The notes: a model not told the origin generated them from the sequence alone. A stretch of DNA of 64,000 nucleotides from Parabacteroides distasonis (GCA_021531385.1 JAFBIR010000003.1:124001-188000); one strand, 5' to 3'. Positions 36,079 through 45,857 are shown, counted from the stretch's first letter. Program-made: numbers and translations.

Positions 36079-36110
36079 GTTGGCAAAAAAATGTAGTAAT
36101 AGTAATTTTG
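36079..36110 (+). promoter_or_regulatory. candidate promoter of the DMT transporter
   Basis: TTGG at 36080-36083, 19 bases, TAATTTTG at 36103-36110; close to the TTTG/TAnnTTTG consensus, about 30 bases before the start. Confidence 0.5.
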
Positions 36111-36140
36111 GCCTCATTTAAAATCAAAAAGATTCAGTTT

Positions 36141-37055
36141 ATGATAAAAATGGGCAGTCTCGTTGGTCATGGTGCCAGTTTTATCGCCTATGCCATCTTT
36201 GGACTCAACATCGTGATATGTAAGGACATCACACGAAGTAATCTGCTTTCACCTCTTGCACTCTTCTGTTTCCGCTCCATCGGAGCAGGAACTCTTTTCT
36301 GGATACTATCTTTTTTCATGCCAAAAGAAAAGGTCGAAAAACGGGATCTTCCTAAAATTTTAGCCGCATCTATATTAGGTTTTTTTCTTACTCAAATCAC
36401 ATTCCTTATGGCGATAGCAGATATCACGCCCATGGATTGTTCCATCATTAGCGCACTTTCGCCTATTTATACCATGTGTATCGCAGCACTTGTCTTGAAA
36501 GAGCCTATTACGCTAAAAAAGGCGGGCGGTGTCTTGGTCAGTCTTTGTGGTATTATCTATCTGATCACAACCAGCGTAAGTGCCACGGGAGGCGCTACAC
36601 AAACAAAGCCCATTGGGGTTTTCCTGATCTTTATGAACAGCCTCTGCTTCTCACTCTATTTAGGGATCTTTAAACCATTAATCAGCAAATATTCAGCTGT
36701 GACTTTTATGAAATGGATTTTTCTATTCGCCACTCTGATGTCTTTGCCCTTCGCCGCTTCGGAGATGCTACATATCGATTACACTGCCCTTTCCAGCAAG
36801 TTCCTGGCAGAGGTAGGTTTCTTAATTTTCTGTGCCACCTTTATCACCTACTTCTTGATACCGATCAGTCAAAAACTAATTCGGCCTACTTTGGTTAGTA
36901 TGTATTCTTATGTACAACCTATTATTGCTATCGTCATCAGCATCGCTATCGGCATGGACACGCTGACTTGGCAAAAGGTGCTCGCAGCAATGACCGTATT
37001 CTCAGGAGTGTTATTAGTGAGTTTTAGCCGCGGAGCGAAAAGGCTCCGCAGCTAA
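36141..37055 (+). CDS. EamA/DMT-family membrane transporter
   Basis: 304 residues from the ATG at 36141; the frame is open to 36069, but that would cover the promoter. Ten predicted helices in two EamA repeats: ASFIAYAIFGLNIVICKDIT, AASILGFFLTQITFLMAIAD, LSPIYTMCIAALVLKEPI in the first half, and VSMYSYVQPIIAIVISIAIG near the end. Probably an exporter of metabolites or amino acids; substrate unknown. Monocistronic. Confidence 0.87.
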   Translation: MIKMGSLVGHGASFIAYAIFGLNIVICKDITRSNLLSPLALFCFRSIGAGTLFWILSFFMPKEKVEKRDLPKILAASILGFFLTQITFLMAIADITPMDCSIISALSPIYTMCIAALVLKEPITLKKAGGVLVSLCGIIYLITTSVSATGGATQTKPIGVFLIFMNSLCFSLYLGIFKPLISKYSAVTFMKWIFLFATLMSLPFAASEMLHIDYTALSSKFLAEVGFLIFCATFITYFLIPISQKLIRPTLVSMYSYVQPIIAIVISIAIGMDTLTWQKVLAAMTVFSGVLLVSFSRGAKRLRS

Positions 37056-37056
37056 A
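37023..37056. terminator. stem-loop at the end of the transporter gene, facing pdxA
   Basis: TTTAGC-C-GCGGAGC and GCTCCGC-A-GCTAAA with a 6-base loop, overlapping the transporter stop codon and lying between the two convergent genes. Probably a bidirectional terminator, although it lacks a long T run. Confidence 0.6.
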
Positions 37057-37064
37057 TGGTATGC

Positions 37065-38156
37065 TCATTCCTCTTTGGTCAAATCCAGTTTCTCCTCACT
37101 TCCCTTCTCATAATATTGCTTACGCAAGGGGTGAGCTGTCGCTTCCTGGAAGCGCTTTCGATTTCGATAAATGTCGATCGCAGTATAAAGCGCCTGGCGG
37201 AAAGAGACTTCTGAAGCCTTATTCTGCCCTGCAATATCATAGGCTGTACCATGATCGGGGGAGGTACGTACAATGGGTAAACCTGCCGTAAAATTCACTC
37301 CTTGATCCATGGCTAACGCCTTAAAAGGTGCCAATCCCTGGTCATGATACATCGCCAAGACACCATCAAACTTTTCATACATGCGGGAACCGAAGAAGCC
37401 ATCAGCAGGATAAGGGCCAAAAGAAAGAACGCCTTTACGCTCCGCCTCTTCCATGGCTGGCTTTATAATCTCCTCCTCCTCTTTCCCGATCAATCCTGCA
37501 TCACCCGCATGAGGATTGAGTGCCAACACAGCGATACGAGGCTTTACAATTCCGAAATCCTGCTTCAAGGAGTGGTTGAATAGGGTCAACTTACTGACAA
37601 TATTCGGCACCGTTATGCACTCAGCAATCCGAGAGACAGGAACATGCCCGGTTACCAAAGCTACACGCAATGAATCCGTCAATAGAATCATTAACGCTTT
37701 ACTCCGCGACTCAGCAAAGCACTCCTCCAAGTATTCGGTATGTCCTGGAAAATGAAAAGCTTCATTCTGAATATTATGCTTGTTAATGGGAGCGGTCAGC
37801 AATACATCAATCGCACCTCGACGCAAATCAGCCACCGCCGCCTCCAAAGACTGAAAAGCAGCCCTTCCGGCTTCCGGTGTAGATTTACGCAGTTCAACCT
37901 TCGTATTATCCTCTATACAATTAATAATATTCACACGGCTGGCACCAGCCTCATCGGCAGAGGCAATGATACTAAAATTCACAGGAGGCAATTCCATAGC
38001 CTTACGGTGATAGGCCGCCACCTTTGAGGATCCGTAGATAATCGGCGTGCACAGCTCGGTAATTCTCGAATCTTCAAAGGTCTTCAAAATTACCTCATAA
38101 CCGATACCATTGATATCGCCATGAGTCACCCCCACCTTGATCAATTGTTCTTCCAT
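37065..38156 (-). CDS. pdxA: 4-hydroxythreonine-4-phosphate dehydrogenase
   Basis: 363 residues, NAD-dependent enzyme of pyridoxal phosphate synthesis. N-terminal GVTHGDINGIGYEVILKTFE, metal-binding histidines in FHFPGHTEYLEE and ALNPHAGDAGL, and MYHDQGLAPFKALAMDQGVN near the C-terminus, followed by SPDHGTAYDIAG. Starts 19 bases after the DUF4837 gene on the minus strand, so it ends the rlmN-DUF4837-pdxA operon. Confidence 0.95.
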   Translation of the reverse strand: MEEQLIKVGVTHGDINGIGYEVILKTFEDSRITELCTPIIYGSSKVAAYHRKAMELPPVNFSIIASADEAGASRVNIINCIEDNTKVELRKSTPEAGRAAFQSLEAAVADLRRGAIDVLLTAPINKHNIQNEAFHFPGHTEYLEECFAESRSKALMILLTDSLRVALVTGHVPVSRIAECITVPNIVSKLTLFNHSLKQDFGIVKPRIAVLALNPHAGDAGLIGKEEEEIIKPAMEEAERKGVLSFGPYPADGFFGSRMYEKFDGVLAMYHDQGLAPFKALAMDQGVNFTAGLPIVRTSPDHGTAYDIAGQNKASEVSFRQALYTAIDIYRNRKRFQEATAHPLRKQYYEKGSEEKLDLTKEE

Positions 38157-38175
38157 ATATCTTGATTGCTTATTT

Positions 38176-39201
38176 TTATTGACCTAAACTCAATACTTCA
38201 TCGACTGGTTTCTCAAACTCACCTGGCAAACGCAATGTATAAAGTGCCGCCTCGATACGACGGATAAAATTGCGTTTCTCCGTCTCGGGCGCATACACGA
38301 AGCCCTCCACTACAATCACACGATTGTTCTGCTCATCCAAACGGGTATGGCTGACAAATGGCCCACCCATCATATCACCCTGCACACGCCAAAGACCACG
38401 CATCACGCCACAATACTTACCTTGCAATGTAATTGCCTGGTAATCGACACCTGCACGTTTTTCGGTCTGCACATAAGAGCCGGGGAACGAACCGGGCAAA
38501 TTTGCCTTCATGACCGAATCTCGTTTCGCCACCAAATAATCGGCCGTAAACGTATTCGGATCGGTATAGGGGAAGGAATAGACCACCAAATCCATACGCC
38601 CAGTATTGGCATTATTAGAGCTCCAGAAGAAATCAGTCGTGTCTTTATAGTAGGTGAAGTTTGAAGGCGCATTAAGCATCACATCAAACTGCTCCTTGAG
38701 TTTATCCATCACCAACGTGCTATAACTATCCTTTAATTGGCTGATTGCACGGCGCATCTCCACTTTCACAAAGAAATCAGATAAAGTGTGTCCCTCCTGC
38801 ATATAGGCTAAAAGTGAAGCCTCATCCGGTGTACGAAGCGTCACCACCACCTGATTCTGTGCCCAACGATCGGCCTCATAGGCCAAAGAGGTCTTTGTAT
38901 ATACGTTCGGATCTATCGTCACAATCAAAATATTGCGCACATATCTCAACAGACCATTAAAATCCTTCGGCTGCACATAAGTCACCTTCAACGAAGGTTC
39001 TGCCTGAGGCAAACCAGCAATCGAAGCGGTCAAATCTCCCTTTATAGCCTCACCAGCCTCCCCTTTCCATGGCTCTTGATCCATCACGACCACCACTTCA
39101 TAAGCAAAACCAGTGGCCTGGGTCATCACCGCACCTGAGCTGCAAGCACCTAAGGTGATCAAGCAGATCAGCATACTTAAACATAAGAAACGCATTTTCA
39201 T
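38176..39201 (-). CDS. DUF4837-family lipoprotein
   Basis: 341 residues. Lipobox in LICLITLGACSSG, so a membrane-anchored lipoprotein. The rest (YEVVVVMDQEPWKGEAGEAI; ILIVTIDPNVYTKTSLAYE; FFWSSNNANTGRMDLVVYSF; RGLWRVQGDMMGGPFVSHTR) is the DUF4837 pattern, conserved in Bacteroidetes, function unknown. It lies between rlmN (11 bases upstream) and pdxA (19 bases downstream) on the same strand. Confidence 0.85.
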   Translation of the reverse strand: MKMRFLCLSMLICLITLGACSSGAVMTQATGFAYEVVVVMDQEPWKGEAGEAIKGDLTASIAGLPQAEPSLKVTYVQPKDFNGLLRYVRNILIVTIDPNVYTKTSLAYEADRWAQNQVVVTLRTPDEASLLAYMQEGHTLSDFFVKVEMRRAISQLKDSYSTLVMDKLKEQFDVMLNAPSNFTYYKDTTDFFWSSNNANTGRMDLVVYSFPYTDPNTFTADYLVAKRDSVMKANLPGSFPGSYVQTEKRAGVDYQAITLQGKYCGVMRGLWRVQGDMMGGPFVSHTRLDEQNNRVIVVEGFVYAPETEKRNFIRRIEAALYTLRLPGEFEKPVDEVLSLGQ

Positions 39202-39212
39202 ATCTCTCCTTA

Positions 39213-40253
39213 TTAGTTATGATCCACAAATGTACGACTTTTAGCGGTTGACAACATACCGCAAGCGGCAAAAATATCCTCTCCGCGAGAGGCTCTGATC
39301 GTGCAAACCACGCCCTTCGCATTCAAGCGATCCCGAAAAGCCTCCATACGTGCCATGTCTGAAGTTTGCAACGGTACATGAGGTATCGCATGAAAGCGAA
39401 TCAAATTTACCCGGCAAGGTATCTGTCTCAACAAGCGAGCCAACGCATCCGCATGTTTCAGATCGTCGTTGAGCCCTTGGAAGACAATATATTCAAAAGA
39501 GACCCGGCGCTGATGCGAGAAGTCATATTGACGAATCAGCTCAATCACCTCCTGAGCCGGAAAAGCCTTCTCGACCGGCATCAAAGAGAGACGCTCCTCC
39601 GGGTAGGGGGAATGCAAGCTATAAGCCAAATGGCATTCGCTCTCCTCCAAGAAGCGACGCAGCCCCTTCATCGCCCCGACCGTAGAGACCGTGATGCGCT
39701 TTGGGCTCCAACCATATCCCCAAGGAGCCGTCAGTATCTCCAACACCTTGAAAAGTTCATTTACATTGTCCAACGGCTCACCCATGCCCATAAAGACAAG
39801 ATTGGTGAGTGAGTCATTCTCCGGCAACGACTGAATCTGATTCAAGATCTGGTTGGAAGTTAAGTTGGCAGAAAAGCCCTGCTTACCAGTCATACAGAAA
39901 AGGCAATTCATTTTGCAACCCACCTGCGAGGAAACACAAAGCGTCGCTCTATCTTCAGTAGGGATATAAACAGATTCCACGTAATGTCCCTCACCTGCCG
40001 CATAGAGATACTTAATTGTCCCATCGACCGAACGTTGCGCCATGGCCGGTGGATAGGCTCCCACCTCATAATGCGCTGCCAAAGCCGTCCGTTTCGCCAA
40101 GGCCACATTTGTCATTGCTGAAACATCTGTTATGTGTTTCTTGTATAACCAATCTGCCATCTGCTTGGCCGTATAGCCAGGAAGCCCTACCTCTGCGGCC
40201 ACCTGTTGCAGCTCGGTCAAGGTCATTCCCATCAGTTTCTTTTTCTCTGCCAT
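39213..40253 (-). CDS. rlmN: dual-specificity 23S rRNA/tRNA methyltransferase RlmN
   Basis: 346 residues, radical SAM enzyme that methylates C2 of A2503 in 23S rRNA and A37 in some tRNAs. Cluster motif in VGCKMNCLFCMTGKQGF (C-x3-C-x2-C), then NLVFMGMGEPLDN, and the C-terminal catalytic cysteine in FAACGMLS. N-terminal LPGYTAKQMADWLYKK is the usual lead. First gene of a minus-strand operon with the DUF4837 lipoprotein and pdxA. Confidence 0.95.
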   Translation of the reverse strand: MAEKKKLMGMTLTELQQVAAEVGLPGYTAKQMADWLYKKHITDVSAMTNVALAKRTALAAHYEVGAYPPAMAQRSVDGTIKYLYAAGEGHYVESVYIPTEDRATLCVSSQVGCKMNCLFCMTGKQGFSANLTSNQILNQIQSLPENDSLTNLVFMGMGEPLDNVNELFKVLEILTAPWGYGWSPKRITVSTVGAMKGLRRFLEESECHLAYSLHSPYPEERLSLMPVEKAFPAQEVIELIRQYDFSHQRRVSFEYIVFQGLNDDLKHADALARLLRQIPCRVNLIRFHAIPHVPLQTSDMARMEAFRDRLNAKGVVCTIRASRGEDIFAACGMLSTAKSRTFVDHN

Positions 40254-40308
40254 TGTCTATCCTTTATGTGTAACCCGACAAAAATACAAGAAATATTCGA
40301 TAATAAGA

Positions 40309-40356
40309 AAGTTCCCCCACAGGATCAATTGTATGGAGGATCCTGCAGGGGAACTT
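40309..40356 (-). terminator. large stem-loop terminator after the PpiD-like gene
   Basis: AAGTTCCCC-CA-CAGGATC pairs with GATCCTG-CA-GGGGAACTT around a 12-base loop; 34 bases past the minus-strand stop at 40390 and just before the rlmN start region. Confidence 0.75.
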
Positions 40357-40389
40357 ATATGAATCGCACGAAACGTGTGCAGTCAATAA

Positions 40390-42525
40390 TTAATAGAAGC
40401 GGATACGATTGTCCTCTACCTCTGCCTTGTTAACCAAAGACTGGATAGCCTGGAAACCTACACGATAAGCCATGCTGGCATCCAGCGTACGGACCTGATC
40501 TGCTTCATTATAAGGCTTTGAATCGCTATTACGTGCATATACCTTAAACACGTAAACGCCGTTATTACCCTTCACCGGAGCACTAACTTGATCCACTTGA
40601 GCCATCGCAACAGCTGCGTTCAAGTTCGGCTCGATACCGATACCGGAGATACGACGAGTAGCGAAATTCACGAACTTCACACTGTCCATCTTTGCGCCCA
40701 TTGCCTCAGCGTAGGCCTCAACAGAGGTCAAGTTCTTAGCAGCCAAAGAAGCAGCAATCTGCTCACCCTTCTTCTGAGCGATCAACTCGGCCTTCAACGG
40801 TGCGGCAACCATATCCAACGGACGATAGCCCTCATCAATAGAGCCCTTCATAGCAGCTACCACGAATTTATCGTTACACTCAAAGATCTCAGAGATCGCA
40901 CCCTTATCGTTCTGGAAAGCCCAACGGATCACCTGACGAGAGTTCTGCACAGAACCTAACAATTGATCATCCTTCGTAACCGTCGCATCGCTGATCAAAT
41001 TGTAACCCGCCTCTTTCGCATTGGCATCCATCTTTTCTACAGAGTGGTTGTTAGAGATAAACTGGTTCAACTCGTTGTAGATATTGCTATACGTCTTGGA
41101 ACTCGGAGAAACGGTCATGTCAATATCTGCAACCTTGTATTTCGCAACGTTAGCAGTCTTCTCTGTAACCTTCACCAAATGTGTACCATACATAGACTTC
41201 ACAATAGCGACTTGGTTAACGGGAGTAGAGAATATGGCATCCTTAAACTCAGCATTTACACCACGCACAGCGGTTGCCTCAGTGAACCATCCTAACTCTC
41301 CACCATTCTCTGCAGCTTGATCAGCAGAATGTTGCTTAGCTAACTCCTCGAAAGAAGCGCCACCTTTCAATGCAACCATTAAGCTATCAGCCAAAGCCTT
41401 AGTTTCAGCCTCACTCTTACCAGCCAACATAATATGGCTCACTTTCACAGAATCAGGAGCATTGGTCTTGTCCACTAACTTAAAGAGGCGATACTTGTCA
41501 TTCTCGAATACCGGGCCATAAATTGCACCCACCTCTGCCGTTGTAGCAAACTGCTTCAACTCCGCATCAAAAGAGTTCTCGGTAAAGAAGGCATCCACGT
41601 AGGGAACCTCAGAGTTCTCATTCACCAAATCAGCTACACGATCCGTTGTCTCCAACTCACTCTTGATACTCTCGATATCAGCCTGCACCTTATCGTAATC
41701 CTCTTTACTCGGACGAATATCCACAGCGATATAATCAATCACCTTCGAAGCCTTCTGCTTGTATGACTCCTTACGCTGCTCATAGAGCTGTTTGATCTCA
41801 CTATTGCTAACAGCGATCGTTGAATCGGGAATTGTTGAATAAGACTGCATCGCATAAACGATGTCGGAATTCTCCGCAGCCTCGTCGTAAGCAGCTTTAG
41901 CATCCAATGCATTCGCAGAGATTGCCTTACTTAACAATGTCGTGTATTTAGACTCCAAACGTTGACGTTTGATATTCTTCTCCCAGAACAACCAGAAATT
42001 CTGAGCCTGCAACAGCTGAGCCTGCTGCTCTGCTGGGTAAGCCGCAATGTTATCTGCGTCAATCTGCTTTAAGAAGTTCAACAACGCACTCTTATCGAAA
42101 GCACCCGTCTGCGGATTCACGAACATCTGCATCTGTTGAATCAGCGGAGAGATGTTCTCGCCCTGTACCATGTCGAACAACTCCTCTGGGCCGACTACCA
42201 TACCAATCTTCTCTGTCGCCTCATCCAATACGATCTCCTGAACCATACCATCGAATACGGACTGACGAATCTGCGTCATGTACTCTTCCGGCAGGCTGGC
42301 CGAACCAGACTGCATTTTGTAAATCTCAGCCATCTCGTCCACACGAGCCTGATAGTCTTGGATTTTGATTACCTCGCCATCAATCTCGGCGATGCGTTCT
42401 TGTGATTGTCTAAAATAAGTAGATCCGGAGTTCAAAAAGTCTCCGATGATAAAAGCGAACAAGGCCAGACCCACTACGAGTACCAGCAGTCCCGCTTTGC
42501 TTCTGATTTTTTCCAGCGTAGCCAT
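40390..42525 (-). CDS. PpiD-like periplasmic peptidyl-prolyl isomerase/foldase
   Basis: 711 residues. One N-terminal anchor helix (LLVLVVGLALFAFIIGDFLN, about 12-31), a SurA/PpiD-type N-terminal chaperone region, and a parvulin domain at about 350-460 (SVKVSHIMLAGKSEAETKAL; ENGGELGWFTEATAVRG; VKSMYGTHLVKVTEK). A second, degenerate isomerase-like part may follow. Assists folding of outer-membrane proteins. Divides this envelope cluster from rlmN; the next upstream gene is the CBS/CorC membrane protein, 95 bases away. Confidence 0.9.
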   Translation of the reverse strand: MATLEKIRSKAGLLVLVVGLALFAFIIGDFLNSGSTYFRQSQERIAEIDGEVIKIQDYQARVDEMAEIYKMQSGSASLPEEYMTQIRQSVFDGMVQEIVLDEATEKIGMVVGPEELFDMVQGENISPLIQQMQMFVNPQTGAFDKSALLNFLKQIDADNIAAYPAEQQAQLLQAQNFWLFWEKNIKRQRLESKYTTLLSKAISANALDAKAAYDEAAENSDIVYAMQSYSTIPDSTIAVSNSEIKQLYEQRKESYKQKASKVIDYIAVDIRPSKEDYDKVQADIESIKSELETTDRVADLVNENSEVPYVDAFFTENSFDAELKQFATTAEVGAIYGPVFENDKYRLFKLVDKTNAPDSVKVSHIMLAGKSEAETKALADSLMVALKGGASFEELAKQHSADQAAENGGELGWFTEATAVRGVNAEFKDAIFSTPVNQVAIVKSMYGTHLVKVTEKTANVAKYKVADIDMTVSPSSKTYSNIYNELNQFISNNHSVEKMDANAKEAGYNLISDATVTKDDQLLGSVQNSRQVIRWAFQNDKGAISEIFECNDKFVVAAMKGSIDEGYRPLDMVAAPLKAELIAQKKGEQIAASLAAKNLTSVEAYAEAMGAKMDSVKFVNFATRRISGIGIEPNLNAAVAMAQVDQVSAPVKGNNGVYVFKVYARNSDSKPYNEADQVRTLDASMAYRVGFQAIQSLVNKAEVEDNRIRFY

Positions 42526-42620
42526 TTATCTTTATCGTTATTTAAATTTATTGTTGCTCATTTTAAGGGCACAAAGATAGGAAAAAAAGGATTGTCCACA
42601 TCATTTACCCTTTATTTTTA

Positions 42621-43874
42621 TCATTTATCCACCATCATACGAACCAATTCTATCTTCGTAGCGGTTACTTTGACAATCTTGAATGTATAATTCTCGATTT
42701 GAATCGTTTCATTCACCTTCGGGAATTTCTGATAGAAATGCAAGATAAAACCAGCGATCGTCACGTAGTCATCCGACTCTGGAAGCTCCAGACCAAACAT
42801 CTCATTCAGCGTATCAATCTCCATACGACCGGATAGCAGATACTCATGGTCTCCTACCCGTTTAGCCACGTGAGACTTCACGTCATGCTCATCTTCAATC
42901 TCACCAAAAATCTCTTCTACCAAATCCTCCAAAGTAACGATACCTGACGTACCTCCAAACTCATCCACAACCACAGCCAAGCTCTTTTTCTCCTGCATCA
43001 AAAGCTTCATCAGTTTATTAGCTGCCATTGTCTCCGGCACGATTGGCACCTTTCGGATCTGTTTCGTCCAATCGGCTGGGTTCTTAAAAAGTTCCGAAGA
43101 GTGAATGAAACCAATAATATCATCAATATTCTCCCTATACACTAAGATTTTCGATAGACCTGTCTCCACAAACCGGGCACGCAAATCCTCAATAGCGGTA
43201 GCCATATCACACGCTACGATCTCCGTACGCGGAACGATGCAATCACGCAGACGTACATTAGAGAAATCCAAGGCATTCTGGAAGATCTTCACCTCCGTAT
43301 CCAGTTCCGAATGCTTGGGCGCATCCTCAATGCGCTGCTGAATGAAATAATCCAAATCCACTTTTCCCAAGGCTTGAGGTGACTGACTCAAATCTTTTAC
43401 CCCCCCCAACTTCAAGACCAAAAACGAAAGCAGAGATGATAATTTAGAGATAGGGAATAAGACTATATATATAAGGAATAGCGGCAACGCAAACAGCCGC
43501 AGAGAAAAGTTCGGATTGATCTTGAAAATAGTTTTAGGAATGAACTCTCCCGCAAACAGGATCAGAAGCGTTGAGAGAATAGATTGAATCAAGACGATCA
43601 ACGCCTCATTCGTCACCACTTGCGCAATGAACGGCTCTAACACGATGGCCATCTGTAAACCATAAACGACCAAGGCAATGTTGTTACCAACCAGCATCGT
43701 CGAGATAAAGAGATTGGGATTGCGATAGAACATGCCCAATACTTTGCTTGACAAACTCCGCTCATCTCGATCCATCTCAAAAAGCAACTTGTTGGAAGAG
43801 ATGAATGCGATTTCCATGCCGGAGAAGAAGGCTGAAAATGCCAACGAGATCAATATATAAATGAATGCGCCCAC
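42621..43874 (-). CDS. CNNM/CBS/CorC-type membrane protein (GldE-like)
   Basis: 417 residues. N-terminal CNNM domain with three or four helices (ILISLAFSAFFSGMEIAFIS; STMLVGNNIALVVYGLQMAI; LALPLFLIYIVLF), a CBS pair from about 205 (LRDCIVPRTEIVACD; VVVDEFGGTSGIVTLEDLVE) and a C-terminal CorC/HlyC domain (ESDDYVTIAGFILHFYQKFP). Relatives are linked to Mg2+/Co2+ transport, and Bacteroidetes members include GldE. Starts one base after the stop of lptC and is thus in one operon with it. Confidence 0.88.
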   Translation of the reverse strand: MGAFIYILISLAFSAFFSGMEIAFISSNKLLFEMDRDERSLSSKVLGMFYRNPNLFISTMLVGNNIALVVYGLQMAIVLEPFIAQVVTNEALIVLIQSILSTLLILFAGEFIPKTIFKINPNFSLRLFALPLFLIYIVLFPISKLSSLLSFLVLKLGGVKDLSQSPQALGKVDLDYFIQQRIEDAPKHSELDTEVKIFQNALDFSNVRLRDCIVPRTEIVACDMATAIEDLRARFVETGLSKILVYRENIDDIIGFIHSSELFKNPADWTKQIRKVPIVPETMAANKLMKLLMQEKKSLAVVVDEFGGTSGIVTLEDLVEEIFGEIEDEHDVKSHVAKRVGDHEYLLSGRMEIDTLNEMFGLELPESDDYVTIAGFILHFYQKFPKVNETIQIENYTFKIVKVTATKIELVRMMVDK

Positions 43875-43875
43875 G

Positions 43876-44490
43876 TTATTCTTGTTTTGTCGTATCAGCG
43901 GGAGAAGAGGTATCTACCGGGAACACTCCTCGCGACTCCCGGATGGTGTAACGAGTCATGTTCTGATTAGACTCAAACCCAACTCCCGTGATGATCTTAT
44001 CCTCCTGCTCTATCCGGATGAAACGATCCGAATAGACCTTATCTTCTTTCTGGTTCCAAAACAATTCCTCGGTCTCGAAGTGCTCCCCTTGCAAGCTCTT
44101 CACCTCCACTTGACCTACGAATCGAAATAGCCCCTGCTTGTCATAATAGTAGGCCGTATCGGCCACGATACTCGCCTCCGTATGGAACAGCGAGTCAAAT
44201 TTTTCCACATAGATTCCCTCTGGGAAATACCAATAGGGTTCCTTGGCCTTACCATAGACCAACCACTCCTTAGCGTTAGCTCGATAGCGTGTCACGCCCG
44301 AGTCTGAAATCAGAGAGATAACCCCTGTTGTTTTCATTGTATAAGTGGTCTCTGGATCAAACGTCACCTCCACCACCTCCTTATGCTCTCCACTACAGGC
44401 CAGCGTTAACAAAAGAAGCATAACAGCTACCCATAGAGTAGCTGTTATGCTTGAATGTATTACCCCATCTTTCGATGAATGTATCATCAT
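43876..44490 (-). CDS. lptC: LPS export protein LptC
   Basis: 204 residues from the ATG at 44490, which follows the TPR-gene stop; the frame is open to 44523 but that would overlap the TPR gene by 31 bases. N-terminal helix with a lipobox-like VMLLLLTLACSGE, then an LptC beta-jellyroll (DPETTYTMKTTGVISLISDS; REEYWYF-type YWYFPEGIYVEKFD; FRFVGQVEVKSLQGEHFETE). Takes lipopolysaccharide from LptBFG and passes it to LptA. A perfect 15-bp inverted repeat lies within its signal-sequence codons. Confidence 0.82.
   Translation of the reverse strand: MMIHSSKDGVIHSSITATLWVAVMLLLLTLACSGEHKEVVEVTFDPETTYTMKTTGVISLISDSGVTRYRANAKEWLVYGKAKEPYWYFPEGIYVEKFDSLFHTEASIVADTAYYYDKQGLFRFVGQVEVKSLQGEHFETEELFWNQKEDKVYSDRFIRIEQEDKIITGVGFESNQNMTRYTIRESRGVFPVDTSSPADTTKQE
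44416..44452. repeat. perfect 15-bp inverted repeat inside the lptC signal-sequence codons
   Basis: AAGCATAACAGCTAC, loop CCATAGA, GTAGCTGTTATGCTT. It lies about 38 bases after the chosen lptC ATG (minus strand) and codes for SITATLWVAVML. A strong mRNA hairpin is expected. Confidence 0.8.
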
Positions 44491-44492
44491 GA

Positions 44493-45857
44493 TTAACGAA
44501 CCGTTGTACGCTCGCCGATCCAACCACCCACGGTGAAAGGCTTACCCTTCTCCAAATCCGGGTGCATGAAGATCTCCTCCGTTGAGGGAAGGTGCGCACG
44601 ATAAGAAGAGATCAAAGAGTTGGCCTCCTCTGCCACGCTCGGATCTACCTGCTTACCCTTCTCAAACTTGTCAAGCGCTGCATAATAGACCGCTCTTGCC
44701 AACACGCCGTCGCCCGGATAAACCGACTTAGCCGTAGAAGCATACATCTTACCGATCAACAAATAAGCAGCTCCATAGTTCGGGTTGATCTCAATCGCCT
44801 TCTGGCAATACTGTCTTGCCTTTGAGTATCCATTCTGCTCGAAAGAGAGCAATGCCATGGAATAGAAGTCGTCAGCCTTCGTAGCCGGATCTGTCTCCAA
44901 ATTAGCAGCCTCCTCGAAATACTTCAACGCAGTGTCAAAATCCTTCTGCTTGACAGCCTGCTTTGCCATACCAACAGCAGCCTCTGCACTCGGCTCCAAC
45001 TTATACGCATAGCTGGAAGCAGCGAAGTAAGCGTCGATCTCCTGGCAACGCATTCTTCTCAGCAAGGAAACCGTCTCCTTCAGATACTCCAAATTGTCTT
45101 TGTTCTCCTCGATCTTAGATGCGTAGAGGTTCTGCAAAGTCTCACAATCAGCGGCACCACTATTAGCGAACTGGCCATCAACACCCGCCTTATAAGCGGT
45201 TACGTTGTCCTCCTCTTTCTTGTTGTTAGCGGCCTGAGCAGCCTTGATCTGTGTATCCAAACCATTGGAAGCCACCAAATAGTCCTGGATATATTGCTCC
45301 TTGAAGTTCGGATCAGCAACCATCTTCTTCATAGAAGAGAAAGCGAACAAGGAGAGACCTAACGCCTCACAATTCTCACCCTTCTCATCCACGATCTCCT
45401 TCAACCAGCCGTATGCTAAGTTGTAGTCGGCGTTCTCACCTGTCTGCGCGAAATAATCTTGCACCTTACGAGCCACGATCCAATCCTTGCCGTAGCGTCT
45501 GTCATTGCCGAAATACTTCACACGCTTGTCATAGACAGCCATCAAATCGTCTATCAACGCTTTCTTCTTAGCGGCGTCCTTCTCCTGAGCGATCTTCCAG
45601 CCCATGATTTTCACACCATACTGATAGACATCCTTCGTAGAGGCCGGACACTCGTCATAGACAATTTTCCAAAAGTCATAAGCATCCTTAAAGTTTCCTG
45701 CCTTCGCATAAGGAACGAACAAGCTGATATTGGTAATGCAACGTACGCTGTCTTCGCCAGACCCGAACTTTGTACCATTATCTACTCCTTTCTGTGCATA
45801 AGCGCCGAATGTACCCATCGTACAACCCAGTGCCAATAATAATACCTTGATCTTCAT
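44493..45857 (-). CDS. exported tetratricopeptide-repeat protein
   Basis: 454 residues, signal peptide MKIKVLLLALGCTMGTFGAYA. TPR-like helices through the length, clearest at about 290-390 (QKDFDTALKYFEEAANLETD; EQNGYSKARQYCQKAIEINP; NYGAAYLLIGKMYAS). The C-terminal tail PFTVGGWIGERTTVR is short and basic. Periplasmic scaffold-type protein; no enzyme motif. It lies between an outer-membrane barrel and lptC, a conserved Bacteroidales order, so a role in envelope assembly is likely. Confidence 0.85.
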   Translation of the reverse strand: MKIKVLLLALGCTMGTFGAYAQKGVDNGTKFGSGEDSVRCITNISLFVPYAKAGNFKDAYDFWKIVYDECPASTKDVYQYGVKIMGWKIAQEKDAAKKKALIDDLMAVYDKRVKYFGNDRRYGKDWIVARKVQDYFAQTGENADYNLAYGWLKEIVDEKGENCEALGLSLFAFSSMKKMVADPNFKEQYIQDYLVASNGLDTQIKAAQAANNKKEEDNVTAYKAGVDGQFANSGAADCETLQNLYASKIEENKDNLEYLKETVSLLRRMRCQEIDAYFAASSYAYKLEPSAEAAVGMAKQAVKQKDFDTALKYFEEAANLETDPATKADDFYSMALLSFEQNGYSKARQYCQKAIEINPNYGAAYLLIGKMYASTAKSVYPGDGVLARAVYYAALDKFEKGKQVDPSVAEEANSLISSYRAHLPSTEEIFMHPDLEKGKPFTVGGWIGERTTVR

